Of a stretch of 64,000 bases of DNA, positions 21,669-34,736 are shown piece by piece. The translations under genes and the position numbers were made by a program. Below the pieces are notes generated by a model, which was not told the origin of the DNA, ran no database searches, and saw only the letters and a list, made by a program, of their open reading frames with translations. Position 1 is the first letter of the stretch; each line of letters begins with the position of its first letter. Source of the DNA: Chinchilla lanigera (taxonomy: Eukaryota; Chordata; Mammalia; Rodentia; Chinchillidae); the NCBI RefSeq assembly GCF_000276665.1, contig NW_004955417.1:16901301-16965300 (forward strand). The letters run 5' to 3'.

Positions 21669-22227
21669 TAAAATATTTTTATAATATGTAATATATACTC
21701 AGTTTTAATCACAAAAGTGAGATTTATTCAAAATATAAATTTCTTATGATTCTTTTTATTTGTATGTTCTCATTTTACCTCAAAAAACTTCTAGCAATCT
21801 CTGGTTTGGAAGCAGATATGCCACCTCCAAGTCATTTTACCAAGGAATCACAGAATTCTTTAGAGCTAGAGTTTGACTTAAGCTATTTAGAAGAGGTTAG
21901 AGGCATTTTGAGTTTTTTAACGTAGGTGGGAAGGGGTGATTATTTTCTGTCTATTGAAGAGTCTCTAACTTCCATCAATCTAAGTAAGTCATTCTGATTT
22001 TTGAGGGCTCAGGAGAGATGAGACTCTTCTAACCTTTTTCAGCCTGAGTTACTGTCTTTCAGATGTACAATAACACCTAAGAATTTTAGACTGTCCTGGA
22101 TTTTTGGACATACGAAACTGACCAATATTGCAAGAAGGGCTTTCTGGGTGTCCCAGGAACAGGCTTTTGGAACAAATGCAAGCTTGTTCTCTGCTTCCTG
22201 CTCCTTCCCACTCAAAAGAACCACCTC

Positions 22228-22312
22228 TGGGGCTAGAGATGTAACTCAGTGGCAGAGTGTTTGCCCAGCATACACAAGGCCCTGGGTTCTACAGCCAGAA
22301 TGACACAAAAAG
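22228..22312 (+). repeat. tRNA-derived SINE (old ID type), sense
   Basis: GGGGCTAGAGATGTAACTCAG, GTTTGCCCAGCATAC and AAGGCCCTGGGTTCTACAGCC, then an A-rich tail. Confidence 0.7.
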
Positions 22313-22964
22313 GGCCCCAGCTAGGAGTTAGAGCCCCTGCAATCCCATGCAATCACAGAACAGAGTAACTTTATTTTCAGGAAGAGAAATTAAGGAATGC
22401 AGAAAGGCCATAGATTAATGTAGCTAAGGTAACTATAAGCTCTCATATTATAAAAAACATTATCTAACTCTTACATAGAGAGTTCTATAAGGAATCCTTA
22501 ACTTGGGAGGAATCCCAGCCAGGCATTGCAGCCATGTCCAGAACAGGGACAGATGGTGCTCAGAAGTTATTTGCTAACAAGTCACATACTGCAAGCATTT
22601 GGGACAGCTGAAAAAATTCAACAAAGTCTATATCTTTGTTTTCTGCATTATCACCTTTTAGTAGATTCACCTCTGATCACTGTTCATCTTGCTTAATAGA
22701 AAAAGTCTATTTACCAGATAGTTAAATCCATATAGCTTTATATATATATATTTAGCACTTTACTCAGTTGAAGATTTATTTAGCAGCTACTAGGCATCAG
22801 ATATCCTGGTGAATGAGAAGACCTCAGAAATAAGATAAGATGTTATATACATGCTCCAAGAGTTTACAGGGTAAATGGTGAAACAATGGGAACAGATAAT
22901 TTCAATACAATATGGCCTGTGAGAGAGATAGATGCACGTTGCTGGAGTGGGGTGAAAGGGGGGA

Positions 22965-23330
22965 CTTTCTGTCTTTGTTACTTTTCTCATTGCTGAGACA
23001 AAGTACTCGACACCCAAAGTTAAAGGAAGAGAGTTTATTTAGCTCACAGTTTGTAGAGGTTTCAGTACATAATCGGCTGGCTCCAAGGCAAGGTGGCATG
23101 ACAGAGGAGCACCCCAGAGGATAGACAGTTCATGGTAGCAGAAGACAGTGAAAGTAAGCCAGAGAAGGGGGAGATAAACCTCTCTCTGTCTTTTGTATTG
23201 TATCCAGTGTACTGGGATTAGGGCAGTGCCAATCCAATCAGTGGACCCATCCAACAATCACCCACCCTTCATCCCAGCACCTTTAATCCCAACATTGCAC
23301 TAGGAATCAGTCACACATTCTAGATTCAGC
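22965..23330 (+). repeat. Second copy of the interspersed repeat at 20.58-20.94 kb
   Basis: Shares TTTATTTAGCTCACAGTTTG, GGTTTCAGT, GGCTGGCTCCAAGGCA and AGGTGGCATG with the earlier copy, in the same orientation. Confidence 0.6.
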
Positions 23331-23924
23331 CACTTCTAAAAAACCCCTATGATTCCATAAGGCTTTTGGGGGACATCTAGACACAAACTTTAACACTTCC
23401 CTTTGGGGGAAAGGGCATTCAGTAAGGATTGAAATAGATGACAGACAGCTTCTAGAAGATGATACTTGGGAAAAGTTTTGAGGAATGAGGCACAGCATCA
23501 AAGAAGAAGGTCAAGCAGCAAGTATGGTGGCAAGAGAGAAGGGGAAAGACTGCATCTCAAAGGTGGGAGTTCTCCCTCATGCAGCAGATTGAACTGTTAT
23601 CTCACAAGTTAGCCCTGGTAGGGCTCATTGTTTATTGGACAGATGAAGCAGTTGGATGTTATAGGCACACCAAGCAACACAAAAGAGAAGGTAAAAGACA
23701 AGGCTAGGGGAGGGTGACAGCCTTCTGTCCACATGTCTGTCTTGGGTTTGTTCTGTGTTTCACAGGGATACAGTGTTAGCAAGATATTAAAATAAAAGTT
23801 TTGGCTAAGACAGAGTACAAATGGGGTACCAAAGAAAGATGTAACACTATTTAAAGTAGGTAGCCTGAAAGAGTAAAATATTAAAGGCATTTGAAGAGTA
23901 GTTCTTTGACCATGGGTGTGCCAA
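23331..23924. other. Intergenic, no recognised element
   Basis: Between PKHD1L1 and EBAG9. No gene or clear repeat seen. Confidence 0.4.
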
Positions 23925-23940
23925 GAGGCCCCCTTTTTTC

Positions 23941-24073
23941 TTTTTTTTTTTTTTTCAAATTTTTATTTTTATTTTTATTTTTTTAAAATTTATTTATTTA
24001 TTTATTTTTTTTGGTTTTTCTCCGGTACCGGGAACCGAACTCACGACCTTGCGCTTGCCAGGCAGGCGCTTTG
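23941..24073 (-). repeat. ID SINE, antisense, 5'-truncated, long T/A-rich tail
   Basis: A long poly(T)/(TTTA)n tail, then GGTTTTTCTCCGGTACCGGG to CCAGGCAGGCGCTTTG, where the element stops about 25 bases short of the usual ID 5' end. Near-identical flanks GAGGCCCCCTTTTTT / GAGGCCCCTTTTTT mark the insertion. Confidence 0.85.
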
Positions 24074-24699
24074 AGGCCCCTTTTTTCAAAGGGGAAGAAG
24101 AGAGGGTACTAGTTCCCAATGCCAAACCAAGATAAAGGAATTCTTTTGCCCATGGAAAGCTTCATAGAGTACACAAAACACACAGGGGAGGCACTGAAAT
24201 GTCAGAGTGGTAAGTAGTAGAGAAAGAGCCTCTCTGAGTATTGCTATCCAGATGCTGGAATATAGCAAGGTAAGGAAGACAAGAGGGAGGGAAGTGGGTC
24301 CCCTAGAGCTAGGAAAGATCTGAGACACAAATTAAAGCCCAGGTAGAGAGTGAAGGGAGAAACTTCAGTAAAGAGGAAGGAGGTAGCCTGCGGCACCTTC
24401 TCCCTGAGATGAGACTCACTGTGCAAGAGGAGTAATTCAAACCTGTAGACACAGGTGACTGCTGGCAACCCCTGAGCTCTCCATGGAGAAGTGTTGCAGT
24501 GGAGGGGAGCAGTGGATGTGAAGGACTGCATTAGCTGGTGGTGAGTGTTGAGGGCTCAGTTGTCCCACATGAGAGAACAATTGGCTGGGAATCATCTTGA
24601 AGAGGGGCCAACTGAGTTTAGAACTCAGAGTGGCTGCTGGCTCCATCTAGTGTATCCCAACTGGGCTCAGGCCTGCAGAAGTTGTGCTGACAGCTGCAG

Positions 24700-26470
24700 G
24701 CCGAATGAGTCTGGTCTTGATCTGAAGGAGCAGGCTCACTGAGATTATCCACCACCCTGCCAAAAAGTTACTGCTGATTTATCCCAGCTAAATCAACACA
24801 GATCAGGACTCTGTCTCCACATCTTCTCTATCAGTGATTGCAGAGACAAACCTGGAAATGGACCTCTTTTCTATCTTGTTTGTTTCTTCTTCTTGTTGTC
24901 ATTTTGTTTTTGTGTTTTCCCCCTCTTTTGTTTGATCCTGTTTTTATATGAGAGTGAATGTGGTTTCTAGACTCTTGGGTTGTTGTTTAGTTCTGTTCTT
25001 TTTATCTCTTCCTTCTCTCTTGCCCTGTAGTCTTCTGCACCAGTTTCCTAAAGTTCCATGATCCCCCTTTGTCCTCCATCCTTACTTCTAATCTCTTCTT
25101 CTTTTTCTACCTGTCAATTTTTCCCCAACCCCTTTTAAATTTTAACCCCTTAGGTTAAAATTGACATATGAAGGACTTATGTACTGCATATAATTTTCTG
25201 GTCTATTTTAGATTTTGTTACATAACTACAAACCTAGTTCATACAGTTAAAAGTGGCCAATTAGTGGTTATATCAGTTTGTCATTTTCTAGGCAATGACT
25301 GTTGCTACTGTTATTGCTGATGGTACCACTGTAGCCAAAAGTGACATAATTGTTCTAAACAGTGATTCTTCCTGGTATTCCAAGACTGAGATTGACTAAG
25401 GGTCATAAAAAGTACTATGGCACAGTGCCAAAGAACCAGGGGCTGGGCCAAACAGGCAACAACTTCTCATCCCCAACAAATTGAAGAGGTAGAATCTTAT
25501 AACAAACTCAAAACCCACAAACCAGCTATACCTGGAAGATACCTCAGAGAAGTAGTCATTTCCTAAGGGTTCTAAATACTAGCAATAAAGCAACTGACCA
25601 TAGATAACTTACAAGCATCACCCCAGGAATTAAATTAAAAAATGAAAAGACACTTAAACAAGATGTAACCCCAGATACCTAGTTCACAAAAGGTAAACCC
25701 AGGGGGCAGTGAGGTGAGACAATTCAAAAGCCACCCACCTGACCTCTCTGAAGTGATAACAAGAAAACAATTGAATGAGACTCTAGAAAAAAATCAAATC
25801 AGAAATAATTTCTTAGATAACTGCAGAGATGGTGTCCACAGTGAAAACCATGCTTAGTGACTCCAGAGCAGATACAGGCAAAAAAATAGAGGAACTTAAG
25901 AAAAGTATGGAAGCCATGAATGCTCATCATAGGAAAGAAATGGAATCCATAAGGCAGATTCAAGCACATATCAAGGAGAATAAAAATTCCATTTAAAGTA
26001 CCCATAGAAGATTAAGCCAAGGTGAGGGCAGGATCTCAGATACAGAAGACAGGCTTGTGATTAGTGATCATGAAAAGAAAGATTCCTTAAAAATGACAAG
26101 GGACCATGAGAAATCAATCCATCAGCTGCTAGATGAGGCAAAGAAGAATAACATATGACTGATTGTAGTCAATGAAAAAGCAGGAGATAGCACAAATGAT
26201 ATTTTTAAAAAACTGTTCACACATGTCATGGCAGAAAACTTCCCTGGTAGAGAGAAAAATTAGAAGTCCAGTTAGCCATGATCAAAAAAAAATCTACAAC
26301 CAGGCATATCATAATCAAGATTCCAGAAATTCAACACAAGAATAGAATCATAAAAGCTGTTAAGGAAAAGAAACAAATCACCTACTAAGGAAAGCCCATT
26401 AGAATCACAGCTGACATCTCAGCACAAAGCCTCAAGTCAAGGAGAGCTTGGCGTGAAGCACAAAGCACAC
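24700..26470 (+). repeat. Old L1: 5' UTR-like region and decayed ORF1, sense
   Basis: The 3' half encodes fragments of the L1 ORF1p C-terminal domain: HIIIKIPEIQHKNRIIKA and, after one in-frame stop, GKPIRITADISAQSL, a hallmark ORF1p motif. An upstream coiled-coil-like segment (ELKKSMEAMNAHHRKEME) starts near 25829. Multiple stops; no ORF2 follows. Confidence 0.75.
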
Positions 26471-28050
26471 AACAGACTGATATTTATGCGATAGGAATCT
26501 AACCAATAAGCAGGTAGCTGAAGCAACCTGTGACGGCCAACTCCAGGGTTCCAGGAAGTGCAATAACAGCATAGTATTCATCAACACAGCATGTCCTTGA
26601 ACCTGGATTCTAGCAATAGGGAGGTCTTCTCTTTTGCCTAGGAAGGCTGCTTAGAAGCAATGTAGACTGTAGGGAAAGAAAGCTAGGAGGAGGGTATACA
26701 ATGCGTGGGAGTTAGAGGGAAAAGTTGATGCAAACAGCTATAACAGAAATAATCAGTTCTAAGGAAACTGTATGTAAGGTGTTCCTGGTACTGAGGTGAG
26801 AGCTTCAGAGAACACATGGAAACCCCTTCATGAGGGACATCTGCCTTGTCCAGGGGCACTTGCCTAGAGCTCACTCCACCAGTAATTCAATACTTTCACC
26901 CTCAGTTCCTACCCTGACAGGGTGACAAAGCTCTGTTCCTAAATGAGGATGAGAGAAACCCAAGGTGCCTACATTCTGTGCCAAGAGTTAAGCATTAAAT
27001 TTTCTAGTGCAAATCGAGTTTACTTTCCATTCCATGATGCTTTCTTTCCATTAAGAAACTCAATTCTAAGAATCGCAATTTTAGCATCGATGGAACAAAT
27101 TTCTACATGTGGGTTCTGGAAGAGATGCAAAAATAATTTTCACATCAGAACACTGCGCAAGCCACAGAACTGCCAACATCTGTAGTCTTTCCTTGCCTAA
27201 AGTTTTAAGTTAATCTTCTGGAGGTTTTTGGTAAAAATCTTTCCATCGATTTTTTTAATGAAGAGGTTTTCTAATATAAGGCATTTGGTAGTAAAAGCCA
27301 CTTCTAAAATTTTGCTTCTTGGCCACAGATTTTGTTTCAAAATTCCCAAAATAATTTACTTAAGCTTCCAACCATCTGCTTTTTCAGAGCTTTCTAGAGT
27401 TATCATATTAAATGCACTTAATAGTCAATGCTAGATAAATTAAAATTTAGTACTGTTGGAAATGCCCAATTTGGTAGGAATGTATAGGCAATGGGATTTC
27501 ACATAGCCTTCAACCATTAGCTAGCCACTGGTTTTACATTTTGCTTCTAATTTCTTTGCTCTTCATGTTTCTCTCACATTGCTGTCTTAGAAATTGATGT
27601 TTAATTCTTTTAAAGGCTTTCAAACTAAGAATTGGTTCTGTAGGTATTGTACAAGCCATAAAAATCCTTTGTTGTGCTATGCTTTTGTGATACACATGCA
27701 TATGTTTTGGGTTTTATCCATGGTTCTTGATTCAGAACTCCTTCCCAAAGACTGGCCACAGAAAGTACAATTTCTTTCTCTTAAGATCACAGAAAGCCTA
27801 CTCTTCCCTCCCTTTCTCTGACCTGCCTTGGTTATTGATAAGACCCCTCTCCAGCTGCCATTTCAGAAGGGGTCCTGTTCCATAAAGAGTAGATTGGATG
27901 CTGCTACTCAGAGCCCAAAATAGGACTGTAAAAACAGTCCTTTCTGGGAGCAAGTCTATTAGTCTGTGTGTATTAAAAATGCATTGACATCTCCATAAAA
28001 AGCCACACAGAAGGGGTTCAGTGAGCTTGTGCATAACTGAATGTACAGAG
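26471..28050. other. Intergenic, no recognised element
   Basis: Only short chance frames. No support for a gene. Confidence 0.45.
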
Positions 28051-28059
28051 GTTCCTGGA

Positions 28060-28440
28060 AGAGTGGTAGCAGAGAGGGGCATGGATGTTCTTCATCCTTT
28101 CCCACATAACTCAGCCCTGTGCATCTCTTCGTCTGCATCCTTTGTGATGTCCTTTATAATAAACTGCTAGACGAGTGTACGCGTTTCCCTGAGTTCTGTG
28201 AGCCTCTTGAGCAAAGCAACTGAATCTGCAGAGAGGGTTGTGAGAACCCTGATGTGTAGCCATCAGGCAGAACTTGGAATAAAGCAACCTGCAACCTGGG
28301 GCTTGCAAATGGCATCTAAATTGGAGAAGGGCAGTTTTGGAAACTAAGTCCTCACCCTGTGGGATCTGATGCAATCTCTATCCAGCTCGTGTTAGAACTG
28401 AATTGAATTAGAGGACAGCTAGGTGGTCTCTGATGCAGGA
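28060..28440 (+). repeat. LTR-like retroelement remnant (ERVL-type solo LTR, tentative)
   Basis: TTTATAATAAACTGCTAGAC, GTTTCCCTGAGTTCTGTGAG, TGGCATCTAAATTGG and GTGGGATCTGATGCAATCTC occur in the order I associate with an old endogenous-retrovirus LTR of mammals. No internal coding part is seen and nothing suggests it is active. Confidence 0.5.
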
Positions 28441-28463
28441 TTGTTGATTGATGTTTGCTAGGG

Positions 28464-28481
28464 GTGTGTATGTGTGTGTGG
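28464..28481. repeat. (TG)n microsatellite
   Basis: Short TG run. Confidence 0.7.
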
Positions 28482-28889
28482 TGAGCAGGGGCCTTACACA
28501 GGTCTCAGACGTGATCTGTATTGTGAGCATGTGTATCTGTTTGCTTTCTCCTACTCAGTACTGTTGTTTCTGGGATATGAAAAATTGGTAAAGTAAACGT
28601 GCTCCCATTTTGGTAAATGTAAGGAGCATGGAATTAGAAGGTAATAAGAATATTTTCCTGTATTCCTCACAATAGGTAAAATGTTTATATCTTGAACCAC
28701 TCTCTTTCCTTTTACCTAATTCCATCACCTTCTGAACACTGAAACAACTTCTAGATGATCTATCTGCTTTTATCTCTTCTTTCATTCCCCAAAGTGCTGT
28801 CTAAAACACTTCCACTGTGAATAATTTCAATAATAGTGATGAAATGAAGACTGACCTCATGCTAAGCACCATATAATGATGCTGAGACG

Positions 28890-29065
28890 CTGTGTTCTAC
28901 ATTACTGTCCTTACAATAAGCCCATACATCAAACATCTCCTTTTCTAGATGAGGAAACTTGAAACCTAAGAAGATTAGGGAAAATGCTCAAGATCATGCA
29001 GAACTACTAACAGTAAAGCTGAGATTCAAATCCAGGCAATCTAACATCAGAGTCCAAGTTCCAAC
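28890..29065 (-). repeat. MIR SINE, antisense
   Basis: CTAGATGAGGAAACTTGAAAC, a decayed match to the middle MIR block, and GCTGAGATTCAAATCCAGGC follow the reverse MIR order. Confidence 0.65.
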
Positions 29066-29149
29066 ATTTAATTGCCTCTCATTTTTCTTCAGGCATGAGA
29101 ACATGTTTCATTGTGAAGAGTTTTTAGGATAACGTGTTTCTGTCCAAAT

Positions 29150-29345
29150 TCCTGCTCAGATTCCAGGTTTATACTTTAGCACCTCGGTGCTGTCAGGCAA
29201 GTGCTTAGTTGTACTTCCTCTCTGTTTCTCACCTGTGAAATAAGGAAATATCCACCTTGTGACAGAGTATTTGAGGACTGATGATATCACACATGTGGTA
29301 CATAACTGAGAGTCTAATAGGCTGTAGGCTTTCAGTAAATGATAG
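29150..29345 (+). repeat. MIR SINE, sense
   Basis: GTGCTTAGTTGTACTTCCTC, TGTTTCTCACCTGTGAAATA and a GGACTGATGATATCACACAT-like tail follow the forward MIR order. Confidence 0.55.
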
Positions 29346-32030
29346 CCACTCCTGTTGTTTTACTACCGTAATGTTGCCTATATCATGTCAGTCATTGGTC
29401 CAATAAATCACTAGGCTTCATATTACACTGGAACGGTGCCTAGCATGCAATAAGCACTACGTTAGTGCTAATTATGAGAATCATCGGCTGGGCACTGGGC
29501 CACCTAGAACAAAGACTATTTCACAGCTTTCCTTTCAGTGAAGACTGTCCAGATTCTGTGTGGTGGGCTGTAAAACCAGAAATAACCTTTGGAATGTTCT
29601 AAGAATTTTCCTTAAAATATGGCTATGACGCATCCCTTTGCCCCTTTTGCCGCCCTTCCTCTTTTCCATACTGCATGGACCAAGATGCCTCCTTGGACCA
29701 AGGGGACGAAGGGCAGCCCCTGGGGGGAGGGACAGAGAACTCAGCAAAAGGGAGAGTGGGTTCCTCACACTGAGGTGTGCATCGGGTCAGCAATTGCTCT
29801 TTAAGACTTCATGGGTCCTTGGTGGGGATCCTAACTTTATCTGATATAAATCCTGGTTTCGTTGGATGTCTGACATGGGAGAATTTGGAAGGAACTAGAG
29901 GACAGGGAACGAATCTTCCTGGGACAGGAGTGTAGGTGTAGGTGGGAAGGGACAATATCAGGACAAGAAAGGGACTTAAAACAAAATGTATATTTGAAGT
30001 TATTACCAAAACAGAACTGCTTATATCTTGATGTGACTCCGTCATGAGTATGGTTAGGGCAACCTGTCTGAAACACCTAGAGGGCTGCATCCTTTCTGTA
30101 CTCTAGTTGTGGGCATTTCGGCTTCCACAGGCTGACATGAGCTGCAGGAGTGTACAGTCTCCGGTTGAAAAAAAGGACTATAATTTCTCTATTCCAACAT
30201 TCCCCATTCAAAGAGTGACTGGACTCTTGTAAGACCAAAAAAAGAAAAGCTTTTTGGCATCTGACCAGTTACGAATCTCTTGCTACCTGACTCAGAGGTC
30301 TCATTTAGTACTTAAGTCATTAGAATTTAATGATCTAAAATCCCCATGGAAGAAACTACACTTCCAAAAATGCTGTTTACTTACGAATGCCTACTTTAGG
30401 AGGAAAGTTTTGTTAAATTATGGGTTATGTGTTTGTTCGTTTTTGACTTTTCTTTAGAAGTGTGTTCATAAGTGTTGAATGAACTGCTTAAATAAATGAA
30501 GGCATAGGTAGCACTATGAAACTTTTTCTCTACCAGATTTTGGAAATAAAGAAATCCTCCCAAAGTTTACAGAAATTGCACTTTATCCTAACTCACAGTC
30601 AAATGGTTCAAATAACAGTGTATGAAATTCACACCCAGTTACAGACCAACTAGTTATGGTTGCTATGGTGATGGGCTCTTTGCCTATGAGCTTGAAAAAT
30701 ATGTTTTGGGCAAGATATTTATGAGTGTGCTTGGCTACTATGCAAGAAGATTTTCATTTGGTTTTTCTTTAGAGTAATTTATGTACTCAGGCAGATGATC
30801 CTTCATATAAAGTCTCCCTAGGAAAAGAGAAAAGTTTTTTATACTGAACATTTCTTGTATAATGTGAATTTAATTCTCACTTGTAAAGAATATAATTTCA
30901 GACCAGAACTACAGCAAGAAATATGTATTTCATTGTCAGGAGATGAGGAGTTTTCACTGTATAAAATGTACAATATACATACAAACACCTTTAATGAGAA
31001 TTACTGATATGTCTGATATTTTCAAGGGCCAGAGATGGCCAGGTTGAGATCCACAAATAAATGTTAGAAATGAAGGCTTTAGAGAGCAATAATCAAGATA
31101 CATCCTCCTGAGTAAATTTGAACTGATGCATGAGGGTGAACCAATTTCTATTTTGAAAAGGGTAATTACCATGAAGAAGGCTGTACTTTAAAAATATTTA
31201 TGTTAGTCAGACAGCAAAGTACTGACCTGACTCTTGTGCGTACTGTCAGGAGCAAAGGATCCCATGAGCCAAAGGTCTGCAGAGAGAAGGGAAGTGCAGT
31301 GCTTTACTTCTGACCATGGCTTTTTCACTCCACATCTTTGAAACAAAGGGAACAGATGAGGCAGGGGCAGTGGTGTAGAGATGGATTCCCCCCGCCCCAA
31401 CTGCAAAGCTTTCTATCCCCTCTCCTTTTCCTTTTATTTAATGTGTTGCTGGAAAACATGCCTATTTCTGGTTGCTGGTGACAGAAAATTCACCTCTATT
31501 TTCCTTGAAAGCATGATTCCCTGTGGTGAGCTCAGAGGATTCTCCTAGACATGCAAATGATAAACCTATATGGCTGGAAGACTCGTTGATGCTAATGTTG
31601 TTTCCAATACATTTCCACATATACTATGACATTTCAGTTCCAAAGTAAATCCCGAAAGAAGGAATTATTACCCTAATTTTGCGATGAGAAAACTGAAGTT
31701 TAAAACTTGTTCAAGGTCATAGCCACAATGAGGTCCATAGCTCAGTAGCTAAAGGACTGAGTCTTCCATGGTTAGGTCAGTATTGTTTTATTTTTGATTT
31801 TTCAGCTCATATACCAGAGAGATCATATTAGAAACTATTTTTTATATAAGTTGTAAGAATTTCAACACATTTGCTCTTAGAAATAATAAAAAACCCAGAC
31901 TGTCAGGTCTTGTGCAGACAGACGAACTCTACTCAAGTCACAATATAGCTGAATTGTTTTACAGTTCTAATAGCAGTGTGGAGCTTAGCCAACGAATATT
32001 ACATTACTGAACCTAACTACTGGATGGAGA
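29346..32030. other. Intergenic sequence, mostly unassigned
   Basis: No gene seen. Contains a possible RFX X-box (30659-30672) and a reverse MIR-like piece (31655-31735). Short frames around 29535-30090 have no family features. Confidence 0.45.
31655..31735 (-). repeat. MIR fragment, antisense
   Basis: CCTAATTTTGCGATGAGAAA, AACTGAAG and CAAGGTCATAGCCAC match reverse MIR core. Confidence 0.5.
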
Positions 32031-32040
32031 ATGAAAATTC

Positions 32041-32198
32041 AGCTGAGTGTGGTGGCACACACCTGTAATCCCAGCACTCGAGGAGGCTGAGGCAGGAGGA
32101 TCGTTGTGAGTTCAAGACCAGCCTGGGCTACAAAGTGAGCTCAAGGCCAGCCTGAACTCCATAAGGAGACCCTGTCTCAAAAAAGACCAAAAGAAAGG

Positions 32199-32229
<31 letters not shown>
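32041..32229 (+). repeat. B1 SINE, sense, with (AAAAG)n tail
   Basis: AGCTGAGTGTGGTGGCACAC to ACCCTGTCTCAAAAAAG. The internal CAGCCTGGGCTAC block is followed by a second AGGCCAGCCTGAACTCC. GAAAATTCA at 32033-32041 and 32230-32238 is a 9-bp flanking duplicate. Confidence 0.9.
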
Positions 32230-32239
32230 GAAAATTCAC

Positions 32240-33818
32240 CCATCTTTTTTGGGTGAATCTATTTCTAGCTAAAAATAAAAAGTACACTATTACATTATAT
32301 TTATCCTTTCCTATTGAGGCTCCTTCTGATGGAACTTAACTTTTAAATTGTTTTTAAATCTTGGGTCTTCCTATATTAAGGTATAAAAATAACTGCTGAT
32401 TGTAATAATAATTATGATGAAAAACATGTAAATGCTTCACAGAAGCTAATTCTCAGTTAATAGCATAAAAATAAAAAAGCTACTTCAGATGGTTTGGCTT
32501 CTTTATTAAGCAGTTGACCCTAACTGTTAAATGGTGAATTCTAAATTAAAAATGTTGTAATTTTCCAGAATCTTAAAAGTTTACTATTTTGAAAGCGAAT
32601 AAAGTTCTCCATTAGAAACAGCAATAAAATCCATTAAAAACTTTCAGAAAACATACCCTAGAAAATGTATCTGTTCAAAGCTGTCACTGTCAGAGCTGCA
32701 AAGGTTTGCTCTGAAATGAATGTGACTTTTACGATCTGTATCGAACCACGAACAGCTGGTCATTAATAAAAAGCCATTAAAGTCCAAGTCAGAACAGCAG
32801 GTCTAAAATTGATGGGAAAAGCCCACCCTCTGGTAAAATGCCAGAGAACGGGTTTGAGGTGATCTCAAAGTAGAAAATGTATTTGCAAGGTCTCCTCCAA
32901 CCTTGTAGATGGGTCAGTTGACAAGATAGGACTGGGCCCCGGCTGGGGAACTCAGAACAGCAAAAACCATTTTGGGATGGAGGAAGGAAGTGAGCTGAAA
33001 GCTGAGAACGTGAATAGATCAGCTGGCAACTGGGCAAAAACTGACCCGAACTTTAAAGTGGGCAGAACAGTTTGTGCACAGAGCAGGTAGAATTAACTAC
33101 ACTCCGTGGAATAAAGGTAATTTGGAAAGAAATCTCTCAGTGCCACCCCTTCTGTTCCTCCCACCTGAGATTCCATACACAAGACTTGGGCAGAGGACAA
33201 GACTTTAAATTGCATTCCCCAAAGGGCATCCCCAAGCAAAAGCCCCAATTACTGACATCTTTGCTCCCCAGTTTTGAGGTTACCACTTAACAAGAAAAGA
33301 AGACTTAAAAATAATCTTTCAGAGATATCACTAAAGTGAATTTTAAGTTACCAGTCTGTAGCAAGCTTTGTTTTTTGTGTGGTTGCACTGGCAAACAAGT
33401 ATTAAGTGACAGTTTCTAGAAAGGAATACATGCCTTTGTTTTCTTCTACTTTCAAATGACAAAACTGAAAAATCATGAAAAAGAAGACAAAGTCTTAAAG
33501 CATAGTCAAACATCTGAAGGAAAACTACGTCTTCAAGGGAAACACTTGAAAATACATTTACGCCAGGATTGCTGGATTTGGGGAAATCTGAAAGGTATGT
33601 AGGGCTGATTACAGTGGGGAGGAAGGGAAGGAGGAGATTGCTGCAAAGTTGAGGCGGTGTTGGATCAGTGGATCAGGAGAAGTTTTTTGGGGGGGGCGGG
33701 GTGGAAAGAGAGCTTGGTTGAGCAACAGTTCGCACACCGTTTGCAGCCTTTGACCAGATATACAAATTTCTGTCTTTCTCAGAAATACTTTGCAAGTTTT
33801 CTGAGGTTCTCTTGCACA
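32240..33818. other. Intergenic, no recognised element
   Basis: No gene or clear repeat seen. Confidence 0.45.
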
Positions 33819-33835
33819 CAACACTGTAGTCTTTT

Positions 33836-33943
33836 TTTTTCTTTTTTGTTTTTTTTTTTGTTTTTTTTCCGGTACCGGGAATCGAACTCACGACCTTGCG
33901 CTTGCCAGGCAGGTGCTGTGCGGCTGAGCTAAATCCCCAGCTC
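33836..33943 (-). repeat. ID SINE, antisense, with 17-bp target-site duplication
   Basis: A T/G-rich tail, then the reversed ID body. Perfect flanks CAACACTGTAGTCTTTT at 33819-33835 and 33944-33960. It lies about 0.5 kb upstream of the EBAG9 CpG island. Confidence 0.93.
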
Positions 33944-34395
33944 CAACACTGTAGTCTTTTAATAGCGTACAAGATAGAAAGACTAAGACATGAAGAAAAA
34001 TCAGTCTCCAAAGGGAGATCCAGTCAAATACAGCCAGGAAGGACTTTGTGGCAATTTTTAATTCTACAAGAAACTTAATATAAAGTGGTGGAGGTCGTTA
34101 TCATGAATGAAGCAGAATTTAGACTCCACGAGGTGGCGGAGAGACGGAGATCTGCCCTCGTCACGTGCGAAACACGGTAACGAGAAGGATGGCTCTCATT
34201 TTTTGCCATCTAGACGCTGCTGTTTCTCGGTCCTATCTGGCAGAGGGTTCTGTGGGTGGACCTCAACAGGTCTTGATTGGAGGAGAGACACTACATACAA
34301 GGGAGAAGTAGGATAACTGGGCACAAGCCCAGCCTCTCTACGAAGAAAAAGCCCAAATAGCTTGCAACGGTCTCAGAAACTCACTTGCGATTAAA

Positions 34396-34408
34396 GGTCA
34401 GCCTGCTG
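34396..34408 (+). promoter_or_regulatory. Degenerate oestrogen-response-element-like site
   Basis: GGTCA followed by a 3-base spacer and TGCTG. The left half-site is perfect, the right half keeps only TG of TGACC. Human EBAG9 was named for a palindromic ERE in its 5' flank. Whether this is the orthologous site is inference. Confidence 0.3.
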
Positions 34409-34736
34409 GCCGATGGCCCCGCCCCTCGGCGTTCATTGGTTTCTAGTCCTGACGCCAGCCCCTCAGCTTCAACCCTATTGGACTACACAAGACCCAGTGC
34501 GGGGCACGCAAGTTGAAGGCTTGGAGTTCTAGGCGGCGAAGGGGCGGAGCCGGGGAGGAGCTGAGGGAGGAGCCAGGGAGGGTTTCTGAAGAGGGGGCGG
34601 ACGTGGCAGCAGCGCGGCGGCCGCGGCGGAGCGCGCCCCCGGCTTTGAATGAAAGGGCTCGGGACTGAACACGCGGAGCGCGAGCTCGAGGACGAGGCCG
34701 GCTGCGCGCGCGTGCGTCGTGTGCGCGCGCGGCCCG

